Below, piece after piece: positions 42,989 to 51,701 of a DNA stretch of 64,000 bases. Made by a program: the position numbers and the translations under genes. This DNA comes from JBBTDV01 sp038042605 (lineage in GTDB: Bacteria; Bdellovibrionota; UBA1018). The notes under the pieces are model-generated. The model worked only from the letters and a program-made list of their open reading frames with translations, was not told the origin of the DNA and searched no databases. Position 1 is the stretch's first letter; each line of letters starts with the position of its first letter. The stretch is taken from NCBI GenBank assembly GCA_964358645.1, contig CAYHPW010000004.1, forward strand, positions 26,526 to 90,525. Reading direction: 5' to 3'.

Positions 42989-44712
42989 TGAACAAAAGGA
43001 TTATAATTCAATATTAACCCTGATTGCGTTGAAAAAATATTGCCATCACCCGTGCCATTTCCTTCCTTGAAGTTTTTAGAGGTCCACCACATGAGATGGT
43101 TAAACTGGCACTCGGCCTTGGTGTCGCAAAACACCCCTTCCGTTGAATTGTAATCAGTACAGACCTCACTGCACTTAAGGCCTGTCACTGGATGAACGTT
43201 CGTATCATTCACCCGGCACGACCTCACGGTCCTGTACAAAACCCCACCCACGCTCTGGGTCGCGGTACAAATCGGTGTATCAAGTACCACATCATGACCA
43301 GAATAATCAGACGAGCTGCCCGACTCACTTGGATGATTTAACCCAAGATAATGCCCTATCTCATGACCGATGGTGGCGCCCATCTCGTTAAATGCGCTTT
43401 CCTGGCTTGTCAGCGGGCACACGGAGCTACCGGAGCAATTTGGGTTAAACGTATCCAACTTGTCGAAGCTTGAAAATATAAGACCACTTATTTCCGTGCC
43501 ATTAACCATCGGACCACCAATCGCACCAGCAAGGCCTAGGATGGTGAGGTTGGAATTCAGGTCAGAGCTATTGATCGTTGAGACGAGGAAAATATTCAGC
43601 GCCTTTCCTTCCGTTGAAGACGGCACGAGGGCACTTCCGGTCTTAAACATATTGCCGATGCTGTTTAAAGAAACATTTGCATATGCATCGCCACCAGACT
43701 CGCAAGTCCATTCAAGAACATTGATGCTACCAACTTTTACGCCGCTGGCGGACTGAGACAAATAGCTATGCACCATCGAAAGCAATGTATCTAGATTCTG
43801 CTGCCCTTTTATCGTGCGTGATGCGGTAATGTTTTTTGAACCAACAAGTATAATGTTCAAGTCCAAGGCACCGCTCACACTCGCAGAAGTGTCTTGCTTC
43901 TTTAGGATAGAAACCTTAAGCCCGGACTCCAGCCCATCCGTGACACTGGAGTAGTCGCTGGCGAGCAGAACATATTTTGCAGTGTACGTAACTCCATACC
44001 GGAGCCTTGCCGGAGAACCTTGAAAGAAATTCGTGTTAAAAGCACATGCCTCTGAAAGCTGCGTCGGTGGAGTGCTGCCGCCCCCCCAGTTACATGTCGG
44101 GAAAGTGGCCGTGCTTGAATAGCCGAAAGCCGCTACCTGGTGCTGCTCCCAATGCGATCGGTCCGTGAATGCGCTCGGCCAGCTTATCTTGCACTGAGAA
44201 TTTGCAGTGCATAACCCATTCGTGCAAGTGTAATAACCACTGGCCGCGCAGTCACCGCCGCTACCAGCCCTTGCGAGATTTACATACTCGTTAGTGCCGT
44301 CCGAGAGATATACAAGCACGGGATAAGCACTTCCTGAAATCGACGTGGATGGAAAATCTGTTATCTCTGCAACTAGCGAAAGCGATCCAAGCGGTCCAAG
44401 GTCTTCAAGCATAGGGATTGAAATTGAAATCTCCCTGGCCGCGGTGGCGGCCTGCGAAAGCCCGGTCACCGGGCCACTGGTGGTATAGGTTTCTTTTGTT
44501 ACCGTTACCGTTCCTTCATGATTTGAGGCACCGGCTCCAGTGACGTTAGGCACCCACGATGTTCCACTTAGCAGCTCGCACTGGCCGGAGGTGATGTTCG
44601 AGGATGTGCCGCTTTCTGATTCCTCTGTCTTTCCGCAGCCAGTGGAAACAACAAGCCCGCACATAGCTAATACCAAAAACAACTCCAATGAACCGCACTT
44701 GCGAATCCGCAA
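42985..44712 (-). CDS. Lipoprotein metzincin-type zinc metalloprotease
   Basis: About 575 residues from a TTG at 44712, which gives a standard lipoprotein signal (RIRKCGSLELFLVLAMCGL, lipobox STGC-G) and has AAGGGAT upstream; an ATG at 44805 adds 31 residues that spoil the signal. The zinc site is GHEIGHYLGLNH, the metzincin H-E-x2-H-x2-G-x2-H motif. The rest is cysteine-rich, and a possible pro-domain precedes the catalytic part. Likely an outer-membrane-anchored protease, coupled to a HEAT-repeat protein. Substrate unknown. Confidence 0.78.
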   Translation of the reverse strand: MRIRKCGSLELFLVLAMCGLVVSTGCGKTEESESGTSSNITSGQCELLSGTSWVPNVTGAGASNHEGTVTVTKETYTTSGPVTGLSQAATAAREISISIPMLEDLGPLGSLSLVAEITDFPSTSISGSAYPVLVYLSDGTNEYVNLARAGSGGDCAASGYYTCTNGLCTANSQCKISWPSAFTDRSHWEQHQVAAFGYSSTATFPTCNWGGGSTPPTQLSEACAFNTNFFQGSPARLRYGVTYTAKYVLLASDYSSVTDGLESGLKVSILKKQDTSASVSGALDLNIILVGSKNITASRTIKGQQNLDTLLSMVHSYLSQSASGVKVGSINVLEWTCESGGDAYANVSLNSIGNMFKTGSALVPSSTEGKALNIFLVSTINSSDLNSNLTILGLAGAIGGPMVNGTEISGLIFSSFDKLDTFNPNCSGSSVCPLTSQESAFNEMGATIGHEIGHYLGLNHPSESGSSSDYSGHDVVLDTPICTATQSVGGVLYRTVRSCRVNDTNVHPVTGLKCSEVCTDYNSTEGVFCDTKAECQFNHLMWWTSKNFKEGNGTGDGNIFSTQSGLILNYNPFVQ

Positions 44713-44911
44713 ATTTTGGATAATCCCTTGCCAAACTACATTACCTGCAACAAGACGTGCCACTATTCGGTGATTCCCCGAAGCGACAGGACACCAGTCC
44801 TGCACACTCAGGCTCCCTTCAAATAAGTTTATTCTATCATAATTATCGACCTATTTTGTCTATTATTTAGTTGTTATTTAATATGTGTGTCACTATAGAC
44901 ACCGCGTGGCT

Positions 44912-45225
44912 TCAGACATACATGTGGTGCGGCTTAGCGTAACACGAGTTGCAGGTGTGTTCGATCTGGCAATCCGATTCAGAAAAGGTTTCCTCGATCA
45001 CATGATCTAGATATTGGCGTATTCAACTAGTGCTTCAATGGCTTCTTTTTTCCTATTGTAGTCTGGCATCTTGTTATGTGACTCAAGCTCCATACATGCA
45101 TATGAAAGGTTGCTGATTAGTAATTTAGCAGAAGGAGATTTTGAGCTAGAATTTTTGGCAAACAATGGCACCCCACACGCGGCAAGCGCCTCCTAATCCG
45201 GCTTAGATGATTCGGCCTCGTACAT
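44912..45225 (-). pseudogene. Decayed gene remnant with in-frame stop and frameshift
   Basis: In the 628-base gap 44713-45340 I see one coding-like stretch on the minus strand. From ATG 45225 it reads MYEAESSKPD, a TAG at 45193-45195, then EALAACGVPLFAKN through DYNRKKEAIEALVEYANI to a stop at 45007. Shifting one frame near 45015 continues with QYLDHVIEETFSESDCQIEH and a CNSC cysteine pair to a TGA at 44912. Amino-acid composition looks natural in both frames, which suggests one broken gene. No family is recognised. The remaining parts of this gap show AT-rich sequence with no other feature. Confidence 0.35.
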
Positions 45226-45340
45226 TACCTATATTATACCAGCATTATACTTGTAATATTCTATGAAATTTCGACACCGACACTAAAATAAGTTGACCTT
45301 CGCACACTAACCGGATGAGACTTAAAATACTGGAGAATAT

Positions 45341-46072
45341 ATGCTTAAAAAAACTGTCCTTGTAACCATGTTGTTGGCGTTAGCAATATTTTCAGCAAAC
45401 TGCGGCGGGAAAGTAAGCGATGAGGAAAAGACGGATGCTGCAAACATCGCCGCAGGATTAGCAGGAGGAATGATTTCAACAACCGACAGCAGCAGCTCGA
45501 TGCTAAAAGCCAAGGACAATGATGTATCCACCATGGTTAGTGAAATGCGAAATATTGTAGAAGGAGCCATCTGGCTCGGGCAATTACGACTGGAAAGCCT
45601 ACATGCAAACAATCTTACAATTCCCACACAAACCTGCAGCGCCTTGAGCAATACAACAACTGGCACTGCGAGCTGTACAAGCTCGTGCCCGACTGCAAGC
45701 AGTTTTAAGCTCGGTTGCTCTATACAAGACGGTAAAACCTCTACATGCAACAAGGTTATCTATACTTTTAACAGCACCTCTTTCTCCGTGACGATGGACT
45801 ACGATGGAATCTCAGGCACTAGTGAGAGCAATTACACAGGAACACTCGGGGTTTCGCTTACCTTGAATACAAATGTGACAGGAGGAGTACTGGACGGGAA
45901 ACTGCTAGAATGCTCAATGAGTTTTTCATTCGATATAGCTTCTTACAAATCAGCCGCTACAAGACGTCTTACACCTTCTTGTGATGGTTTTTCATGCAAG
46001 TATAACGGAAATGAAATCAGCTGTGACGACATGAAAAACAAGATGATGATTTCAGAGACAAGTTGCAGCTGA
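45341..46072 (+). CDS. Lipoprotein of unknown function
   Basis: A 243-residue protein with a lipoprotein signal (MLKKTVLVTMLLALAIF, lipobox SANC-G) and GGAG ahead of the ATG. The mature part has many cysteines in a T/S-rich context (CSALSN, ASCTSSCP, LGCS, STCNK, LECSM, PSCDGFSCKY) and probably forms a disulfide-bonded beta-domain. It is convergent with the oxidase-like subunit I gene, and their coding ends overlap by 56 bases. Family unknown. Confidence 0.7.
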   Translation: MLKKTVLVTMLLALAIFSANCGGKVSDEEKTDAANIAAGLAGGMISTTDSSSSMLKAKDNDVSTMVSEMRNIVEGAIWLGQLRLESLHANNLTIPTQTCSALSNTTTGTASCTSSCPTASSFKLGCSIQDGKTSTCNKVIYTFNSTSFSVTMDYDGISGTSESNYTGTLGVSLTLNTNVTGGVLDGKLLECSMSFSFDIASYKSAATRRLTPSCDGFSCKYNGNEISCDDMKNKMMISETSCS

Positions 46073-47174
46073 AAATCAGGACAAACATCATCAGACCGAT
46101 GAATGCTATCAATGCGCCTACACCTATAAATAAAAGCGCAAAATGAGAAGCCGCACCAAAGCTAAAAGGAAATGGTGAATTATCAAACGTTATATCCCAA
46201 TGCCCCGCAGGCACTTGAAAAATGCCGGCAACAATCATTGCGACCGACATAAGCGCGATGCCGGCTGCGAAGATATAAGGCTGAGCGATAACAATAACCT
46301 TAAACTTTGGATTCAAAGCTAACCTGTCAGAAATTATGTAATACATAAACGCCATAAATGCCAAAGACACGCCACCTGCAAGCTGGATGTGCATATGCCC
46401 AGACATAGCCAGTGTATAAAGCAGCGTATTATAACCGGCACCCACGAGTGCTAAAACCGCGCTACCAGCAACAAAACAAGCACTAAGCATTAAGGATACA
46501 AAACAAGGATTTGATAAAAACACCTTCCTGACGGATGAAGTAAACACAAGGCCGTGTAACAGCAAAGCCGCCGTAGTGGCATACAAACCAAGTGATGAGT
46601 TCCATGTCTTCCAAGAATCGCCGAATAGAGGATCACTGAGCAGGTATTGCGCGCCACCAGTTCCACCACCAAGCGCAAGCAATATAAATGCGATGATGGC
46701 GAGCCAACCACGCTTAGGTTCAATGTCAAAAGCTGACTTCCCGAGTAGGTACCAAAAACCAATCGCAGCGCACAGCGAGGAGATCATCATCTGGTGCCTA
46801 AATCCCAACCACATAAGCCTGTGCCACTCAGGATCGGCTTGCCCGTAAAATATACAAAATTTCATGACCACGCCGTGAGCGATGCCAGATAGCATGATAA
46901 GCAAGGTGGTAACACCACCAAAAAAAGCCACATCACGCTTTAGGCCTTTTAACCAAAGAAAATATAAAAAAGCCGCATTAAAAAACAAAACAAAATATAT
47001 CGACGCGCCAGAGCTGTGAATACCAAGCAAGCGATAATACCAGTCAGCCGGCAGCAGATGGATTGCTTGCCATCTTGTCAACCCGAGAAGAACGGCAATC
47101 GCAGTTGCAAAAACAAAGAGTAAAAAAGCTCCGGCAAAAAGTGACCTTGTGGTTAATTCCCTAATCTTCAACAA
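46017..47174 (-). CDS. Divergent haem-copper oxidase subunit I-like protein lacking most CuB ligands
   Basis: A 385-residue protein with about ten membrane helices, shorter than the 12-plus of ordinary subunit I. By eye it aligns with the C-terminal half of B-family (ba3-type) oxidases: SGHMHIQLAGG matches GHFHLQVA, so His260 and His262 fit the haem ligands, and His53 in helix II fits the low-spin haem. The CuB region is altered: RHQMMI keeps one histidine (127) but not the cross-linked tyrosine (Ile131). The HH pair is replaced by Gln176-Tyr177 in TGGAQYLLSDP. It may bind haems but probably not CuB. It overlaps its partner subunit II by 14 bases. Confidence 0.68.
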   Translation of the reverse strand: MLKIRELTTRSLFAGAFLLFVFATAIAVLLGLTRWQAIHLLPADWYYRLLGIHSSGASIYFVLFFNAAFLYFLWLKGLKRDVAFFGGVTTLLIMLSGIAHGVVMKFCIFYGQADPEWHRLMWLGFRHQMMISSLCAAIGFWYLLGKSAFDIEPKRGWLAIIAFILLALGGGTGGAQYLLSDPLFGDSWKTWNSSLGLYATTAALLLHGLVFTSSVRKVFLSNPCFVSLMLSACFVAGSAVLALVGAGYNTLLYTLAMSGHMHIQLAGGVSLAFMAFMYYIISDRLALNPKFKVIVIAQPYIFAAGIALMSVAMIVAGIFQVPAGHWDITFDNSPFPFSFGAASHFALLFIGVGALIAFIGLMMFVLIFSCNLSLKSSSCFSCRHS

Positions 47175-47643
47175 CTATTCTCCCTGTCATCAAATGGTGG
47201 CCAAGCCCACAGTACTCGTTACAAAATATCGGCATTCCACCTGCTTCACGCGGTGATATGGTGATAATCTGCTCATATCCAGGGATAATCTTAAAGTTAA
47301 GACCATCCTTGTAAAAACTTAACCCGTACAGCATGTCAGACGAGGAAATACGAAGACGATAGACCCTGCCCTTTTTCATTTTAAAAAGCGGCACGAAACG
47401 CCACGAGTGCGCCAAAAGATAATTATCCCCTTCCTCGGCTGGCACCGCTGGGACCACCGGCGCGCCATTTACGATATCGGTCTTGTTTTTTTCAATCCAT
47501 TCCATTGCTACTCTGCGGAATTCAGCAGGATCAACCCGCGAGACATCCTTAGGCAATGTCTTTAGCTCGCTAAGCCCCCAAAGTGTGTAAGAACAAAATG
47601 CAGCAAGACACGACATCACAAGGCATATCAACGCTGTACGCAT
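47161..47643 (-). CDS. CuA-domain protein, cytochrome oxidase subunit II-like, with a missing CuA histidine
   Basis: A 160-residue protein with one N-terminal membrane helix and a periplasmic cupredoxin domain, the layout of ba3-type subunit II. The C-terminal CuA loop is intact: FCNEYCGLGHHLM gives Cys141, Glu143, Cys145, His149 and Met152 with canonical spacing. The remote CuA histidine, normally in a D-V-I-H-G-F strand, is Tyr106 here (SDMLYGLSF); the codon is TAC. CuA may be absent, mononuclear or altered. Together with the subunit I-like gene it forms a two-gene unit at the end of the moa-bio operon. Confidence 0.82.
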   Translation of the reverse strand: MRTALICLVMSCLAAFCSYTLWGLSELKTLPKDVSRVDPAEFRRVAMEWIEKNKTDIVNGAPVVPAVPAEEGDNYLLAHSWRFVPLFKMKKGRVYRLRISSSDMLYGLSFYKDGLNFKIIPGYEQIITISPREAGGMPIFCNEYCGLGHHLMTGRIVVED

Positions 47644-48839
47644 CTGGCTTCACCAAAGGAAGATTTAAAAGCCTTCGCCGCTATCTCAAGGTGTTGTCGC
47701 TCATGCGTAGCCATTACAGTCACGCGGATCCTCGCAGTACCAGTCGGTACCGCTGGCGGCCTGACCGGAAGAGCATAAACCCCCATCTCCTCAAGCGCTT
47801 CTGCTACCTTGACTGCTGCTCCTGCATCACCGACAACTATCGGGATTATCGGAGTGGGAGGCGTGCTTGGCAAATTAAAGCTGGCGCTCTTAAGACTTTC
47901 CTTTAAGAAATTTACATTATCCGCGAGTTTTAAAACCATGGCAGGCTCTTCAATTAGCATTCGCAATGATTCCCTTGATGCAGCGATCACAGGCGGCGGG
48001 AGAGATGTGGTAAAAACAAAAGGCCGAGCCTTGTTGATTAAAAAATTCTTAGTCATAACATCACATGCAACAAAAGCTCCGAAGCTGCCAAAAGCTTTGC
48101 TGAAAGTACCCATCTGTACCAGGCCCGGTATCCCGAGTTGCTTGGCATCAGGCACGATCCCGAAATATTCAAAACTCCCGCGACCAGACTTACCAAGAAC
48201 CCCTGTCGCGTGAGAATCATCCAGAACCAAAACAGCCTCGTATTTCCTGGCCAGCTCCAAAAGCTCAGGCAGCGGCGCAACATCACCATCCATGGAAAAT
48301 ACTCCATCAGTGACTATGAATCTTCTCCTTACGCCGATTGACGACGACAGGATATTTTCAGCGTCCTCGACTGACTTATGTGTAAACCACCGCACCTTGG
48401 CACCGGAGGCCCTCGCCCCATCGATAATCGAGGCATGATTCAACTTATCAGAAACAATCAGATCCTCTTCGCCGGCCATGGCTGTCAGGATCGCCATATT
48501 CGCCACATAGCCAGAGTTAAACAAAAGCGCCGCCTCAGTCCCTTTAAATGCCGCGATTTCGTTCTCCAATGATTCATGGATCGATAAATTGCCGGACAGC
48601 AATCTTGAACCTGTTGATCCGCAGCCTGACCCAACGGCTGCATCACACGTGGCTTTAATAACTCTTGGATGAGTGCTGATGCCGAGATAGTTATTGGAAG
48701 CAAGACACACAAGCCATCTGCCCCGCACAAAAACAGTAGGCCCAGGTAATTCATATGACTTAGGTAAATGCCGTAGAAGGCCCTGAGTTTCTAACTCCGA
48801 TAAATCTTTATAAAAGGGACTTTGCTTTTCCGGGCTCAT
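47628..48839 (-). CDS. bioF: 8-amino-7-oxononanoate synthase
   Basis: A 403-residue PLP enzyme of the alpha-oxoamine synthase family. The glycine-binding region SNNYLGIS, the PLP-interacting DDSHATGVLG and the catalytic lysine in GTFSKAFGSFGAF are present. It condenses pimeloyl-thioester with alanine, first step of the biotin ring assembly. It could also be a related 2-amino-3-ketobutyrate CoA ligase, but adjacency to bioA and bioD settles bioF. It starts with ATGA overlap to bioA. Confidence 0.92.
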   Translation of the reverse strand: MSPEKQSPFYKDLSELETQGLLRHLPKSYELPGPTVFVRGRWLVCLASNNYLGISTHPRVIKATCDAAVGSGCGSTGSRLLSGNLSIHESLENEIAAFKGTEAALLFNSGYVANMAILTAMAGEEDLIVSDKLNHASIIDGARASGAKVRWFTHKSVEDAENILSSSIGVRRRFIVTDGVFSMDGDVAPLPELLELARKYEAVLVLDDSHATGVLGKSGRGSFEYFGIVPDAKQLGIPGLVQMGTFSKAFGSFGAFVACDVMTKNFLINKARPFVFTTSLPPPVIAASRESLRMLIEEPAMVLKLADNVNFLKESLKSASFNLPSTPPTPIIPIVVGDAGAAVKVAEALEEMGVYALPVRPPAVPTGTARIRVTVMATHERQHLEIAAKAFKSSFGEARCVQR

Positions 48840-50095
48840 GCCAACAACTCCGCCATGACGTCATAAATGCGGTTCACTTCATCATCTGTAACACAAAATG
48901 GCGGTACGGCATAAATCACTTTTCCAAGTGGCCTCAGGAGCACGCCAAGCTCGGTGGCTTTATCCACTATGTCACGCCTAGCTGCTGAAAAATAATCAGG
49001 CCCGCCTTTTAACTCCACCGCACCAATGGTCCCAAAACACCTGGCGTTCATGCCAAGCCCACTGTCACAAAGTGAGGTTGTTCTTTCAGCGGTGATCTCG
49101 CTTATTTTTGCAATTCTTTGCTGGCATGAGGCGTCTTCCAAAAGCCCCCACGAGGCGACCGCAGCCGCGCATGCAATAGGGTTAGCGGTGTATGAGTGCC
49201 CATGCAAAAAAGCAAGCCGCATATCTTCAGCGTAAAACGCGGAGTAAATATCCTCACTGACCAGCGTCGCACCCAGTGGCATGAACCCGCCGGTGATACC
49301 CTTGGAAAGAACAATCATGTCGGGGGAAATACCTGCATGTTCGAACGCAAACCGCTTGCCGGTCCTGTAAAAACCAGTGAACACTTCATCAGCTATTGTC
49401 AATATCCCATCAGCCCAACAAAGATCCATAGCTTCCTTTAAAAAATCTTTCTGATAAATCCGCATGCCGCCCGCGCCCTGAAGAAGTGGTTCAAAAATAA
49501 AAGCCGCGTACTCGCCACCGCGCGTCCGCAACAAAGCCCTAAGTGCGTCTAGGTCTCCAGGATTCACAAAATCCACCGTTGGTAAAAGCGGCCTGAACAC
49601 GGAATGAAATCCTTCAGGCTCACCTGCAGCCATAGCGCCGAACGTATCGCCATGATACGCATGCCTAAGCGCCAGGAACCGGCTTCGCCTACGCTCGCCT
49701 CCATTGATATGAAATTGATAAGCAAGCTTAAGCGCGACTTCAACCGCGGTAGAACCATTGTCGGAATAAAACACGCGAGAGACGCCAGCACCACTGTCAC
49801 GAGCGCCTCCGATGAGAAGCGAAGCCAAGGTCACCGCAGGCTCGTGCGTAAAACCAGCAAACATGACATGGTCAAGCCGCTTTGCTTGTGTTGCTATGGC
49901 TTCGGCTATAACGGGATGACTATGGCCATGTATATTGACCCACCATGATGAAATGGCATCAAGCAACTTGCCTCCGTCTGACAAGAAAATATATGCCCCC
50001 GAGGCCGAACTCACATGGATTATGCGCTCGCCAAAGCCGTGCTGGGTATAAGGATGCCAAAGCAAAAGTTTGTCCATATATTCAGTTTGGGTCAA
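48836..50095 (-). CDS. bioA: Adenosylmethionine-8-amino-7-oxononanoate aminotransferase
   Basis: A 419-residue class III aminotransferase. WHPYTQ at the N-terminus and SSWWVNIHGHSHP are BioA hallmarks. The PLP-binding aspartate is in ILTIADEVFTGFYRTG and the catalytic lysine in VLSKGITGGFMPLGAT. It converts 8-amino-7-oxononanoate to 7,8-diaminononanoate using SAM. Its start overlaps the bioD gene end by 14 bases. Confidence 0.94.
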   Translation of the reverse strand: MTQTEYMDKLLLWHPYTQHGFGERIIHVSSASGAYIFLSDGGKLLDAISSWWVNIHGHSHPVIAEAIATQAKRLDHVMFAGFTHEPAVTLASLLIGGARDSGAGVSRVFYSDNGSTAVEVALKLAYQFHINGGERRRSRFLALRHAYHGDTFGAMAAGEPEGFHSVFRPLLPTVDFVNPGDLDALRALLRTRGGEYAAFIFEPLLQGAGGMRIYQKDFLKEAMDLCWADGILTIADEVFTGFYRTGKRFAFEHAGISPDMIVLSKGITGGFMPLGATLVSEDIYSAFYAEDMRLAFLHGHSYTANPIACAAAVASWGLLEDASCQQRIAKISEITAERTTSLCDSGLGMNARCFGTIGAVELKGGPDYFSAARRDIVDKATELGVLLRPLGKVIYAVPPFCVTDDEVNRIYDVMAELLA

Positions 50096-50738
50096 ACATT
50101 TCTCCCAGTACCCGCATTGGGAAATATTCTTTCGCGTAATTTGCCACGCTTGAGTGGTTAACCTCCATAACAGGTATATGCGCCAAAACCGGAACTCGCG
50201 TAAAATCTGAAAGCACTCTTATTGCTTCCTTATCTTGTGGACCTGTCAAGATCACACCTGCAATTTTTAAAGAATCACGGGCAGCGGCTTCAAGCGTTAA
50301 AAGAGTATGATTGATCATCCCCAGCCTCGTGGAAGCAACAACAACAAGAGGAAGATTCAATATACGTATGAGATCCCTCATAGTCACCGTATCAGAAAGA
50401 GGTGTGAGCAAGCCACCTGCCCCTTCGACCACCCAGCGGCATGTAGGCAGTTCATCCCACTTGCGGCGTATAAACCCAATATCTATTGAAGCGCCCTCCG
50501 CTTGTGCGGCAATGCTAGGCGCGGCTGGTTTTTTAAACTTGTACACCGGTCTAACACTTTTGATACCGGTAAGACCGGTTACCATTCCAGTGTCTCCGCT
50601 CTCATCTGAACCGGTTTGGACAGGTTTAAAATAGCCGGTAGTATGGCCTTGGGCATTCCCGGCCGCGACAATCAAAGCACTCACCACGGTCTTGCCAACC
50701 CCGGTGTCTGTTCCTGAAACAAATATGCCTTTCTTCAT
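50082..50738 (-). CDS. bioD: Dethiobiotin synthetase
   Basis: A 218-residue P-loop enzyme. The ATP-binding loop is SGTDTGVGKTVV, and the substrate segment FKPVQTGS and the glycine-rich EGAGGLLTPL are present. It closes the ureido ring of dethiobiotin. In this locus bioD, bioA and bioF are adjacent but bioB and any bioC/bioH are not seen, so the pathway would need genes elsewhere. Confidence 0.94.
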   Translation of the reverse strand: MKKGIFVSGTDTGVGKTVVSALIVAAGNAQGHTTGYFKPVQTGSDESGDTGMVTGLTGIKSVRPVYKFKKPAAPSIAAQAEGASIDIGFIRRKWDELPTCRWVVEGAGGLLTPLSDTVTMRDLIRILNLPLVVVASTRLGMINHTLLTLEAAARDSLKIAGVILTGPQDKEAIRVLSDFTRVPVLAHIPVMEVNHSSVANYAKEYFPMRVLGEMFDPN

Positions 50739-50764
50739 AATAAGCGAGATATATACGAACGCGT

Positions 50765-51106
50765 CTATTTCGCCATGTCTATCTCAAATGCCGCGGAAAT
50801 TTTTTCTTTTTCAGAAACTTCCGCTTCCCAATAAATACCAGATTTCTTGCTGAGCGGCTTGTTAATTACAGACCGGAGCGAATCTTCGGGCAATCTCATC
50901 TTTACGCATCCAGTGTCAAAAAAAAGCGCTGGGCCACTGGATTCAGCGACACTCACACATTCAGCGGCGAAGCAAAAAAATCCTCCCCCGGGGAACAAGA
51001 CTTGTTCCTCAAGATTTCTACCATTAATCCCACCCTCAATCAAAGACACGCATTCAGCTTTGGTCACGCGGATCCTCACTGACCCCTTAGAAAGACGAAT
51101 ATTCAT
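50765..51106 (-). CDS. DUF7009-like small protein
   Basis: A 113-residue protein beginning MNIRLSKGSVRIRVTKAE. I recognise this start pattern from a small uncharacterised family (DUF7009), whose members begin M-K-x-R-hydrophobic-K-G-N/S-S-hydrophobic-R-hydrophobic-R-hydrophobic-T-K. The rest is predicted beta-rich with a DMAK end. It overlaps the mobA stop region by 20 bases and lies between mobA and bioD, so a link to molybdenum-cofactor or biotin metabolism is possible but not shown. Confidence 0.55.
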   Translation of the reverse strand: MNIRLSKGSVRIRVTKAECVSLIEGGINGRNLEEQVLFPGGGFFCFAAECVSVAESSGPALFFDTGCVKMRLPEDSLRSVINKPLSKKSGIYWEAEVSEKEKISAAFEIDMAK

Positions 51107-51701
51107 TGCGCCACTCCTCTGGTGTATTTAGATTATTAAAAGCTCTTTTCGATCCCTCCGGGACATCAATACAATCAACCCTGATACGACCGAGCAACTC
51201 ATTGATTGACCTCTGAGAACCTGATCCGCGCAAGCACATGGCTTCAAGCGCGTTAACAACCACTGGAGAATTTCTTAGCATGAGCGGCAACTGATAACCG
51301 CTAAACATAATCGCCTCGGCATCGCGCTCGTGGCGGCTGGCGTGGACAAGTTTCATTAACAGCTCGACTTCAAGCAGCGGCATATCAACAGGGACAAACA
51401 AAAACCACTCCACAAGAGCGTGCGCAAAACTTGATATCACCGACCACATCCCGCCTATCGGACCAATATCGGCTTGTCTGTCGGATACACATAGGTAGCC
51501 ATCCACATTCCCGCTGACTACGACTTCACCACCAAAAGGCTCGATCACATCAGAGATCACGTCCGCGACGTGATCGATAAGACGAACACCTTTTGCATGG
51601 ATTTTTGCATTAATAAGAAGCGTTGCCTTATCCCGTCCCATGCGGGTGGACTTGCCGCCCGCCATGATCACGCCCATCACAGGCTTCTGTAACACCGTCA
51701 T
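51087..51701 (-). CDS. mobA: Molybdenum cofactor guanylyltransferase
   Basis: About 204 residues from the ATG at 51701, which has GGGAGGTT directly upstream. The nucleotide motif GVIMAGGKSTRMGRDKA, the FVPVDMPLL metal-binding aspartate segment and the C-terminal NNLNTPEEW are typical. It transfers GMP to molybdopterin (bis-MGD type). Its start lies 74 bases inside moaE, one of the longest same-strand overlaps here. A 9-base perfect inverted repeat lies in the coding region at 51555-51575. Confidence 0.88.
   Translation of the reverse strand: MTVLQKPVMGVIMAGGKSTRMGRDKATLLINAKIHAKGVRLIDHVADVISDVIEPFGGEVVVSGNVDGYLCVSDRQADIGPIGGMWSVISSFAHALVEWFLFVPVDMPLLEVELLMKLVHASRHERDAEAIMFSGYQLPLMLRNSPVVVNALEAMCLRGSGSQRSINELLGRIRVDCIDVPEGSKRAFNNLNTPEEWRNEYSSF

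Noticed and set aside
47628..50738. Idea that pimeloyl-type intermediates of benzoyl-CoA degradation feed the biotin genes directly
   Set aside because: The aromatic island is about 26 kb away and yields 3-hydroxypimeloyl-CoA, not pimeloyl-CoA; no gene here links the two.
51555..51575. 9-base perfect inverted repeat in mobA as a regulatory site
   Set aside because: It lies mid-gene, is short, and encodes ordinary MobA residues; likely coincidence.
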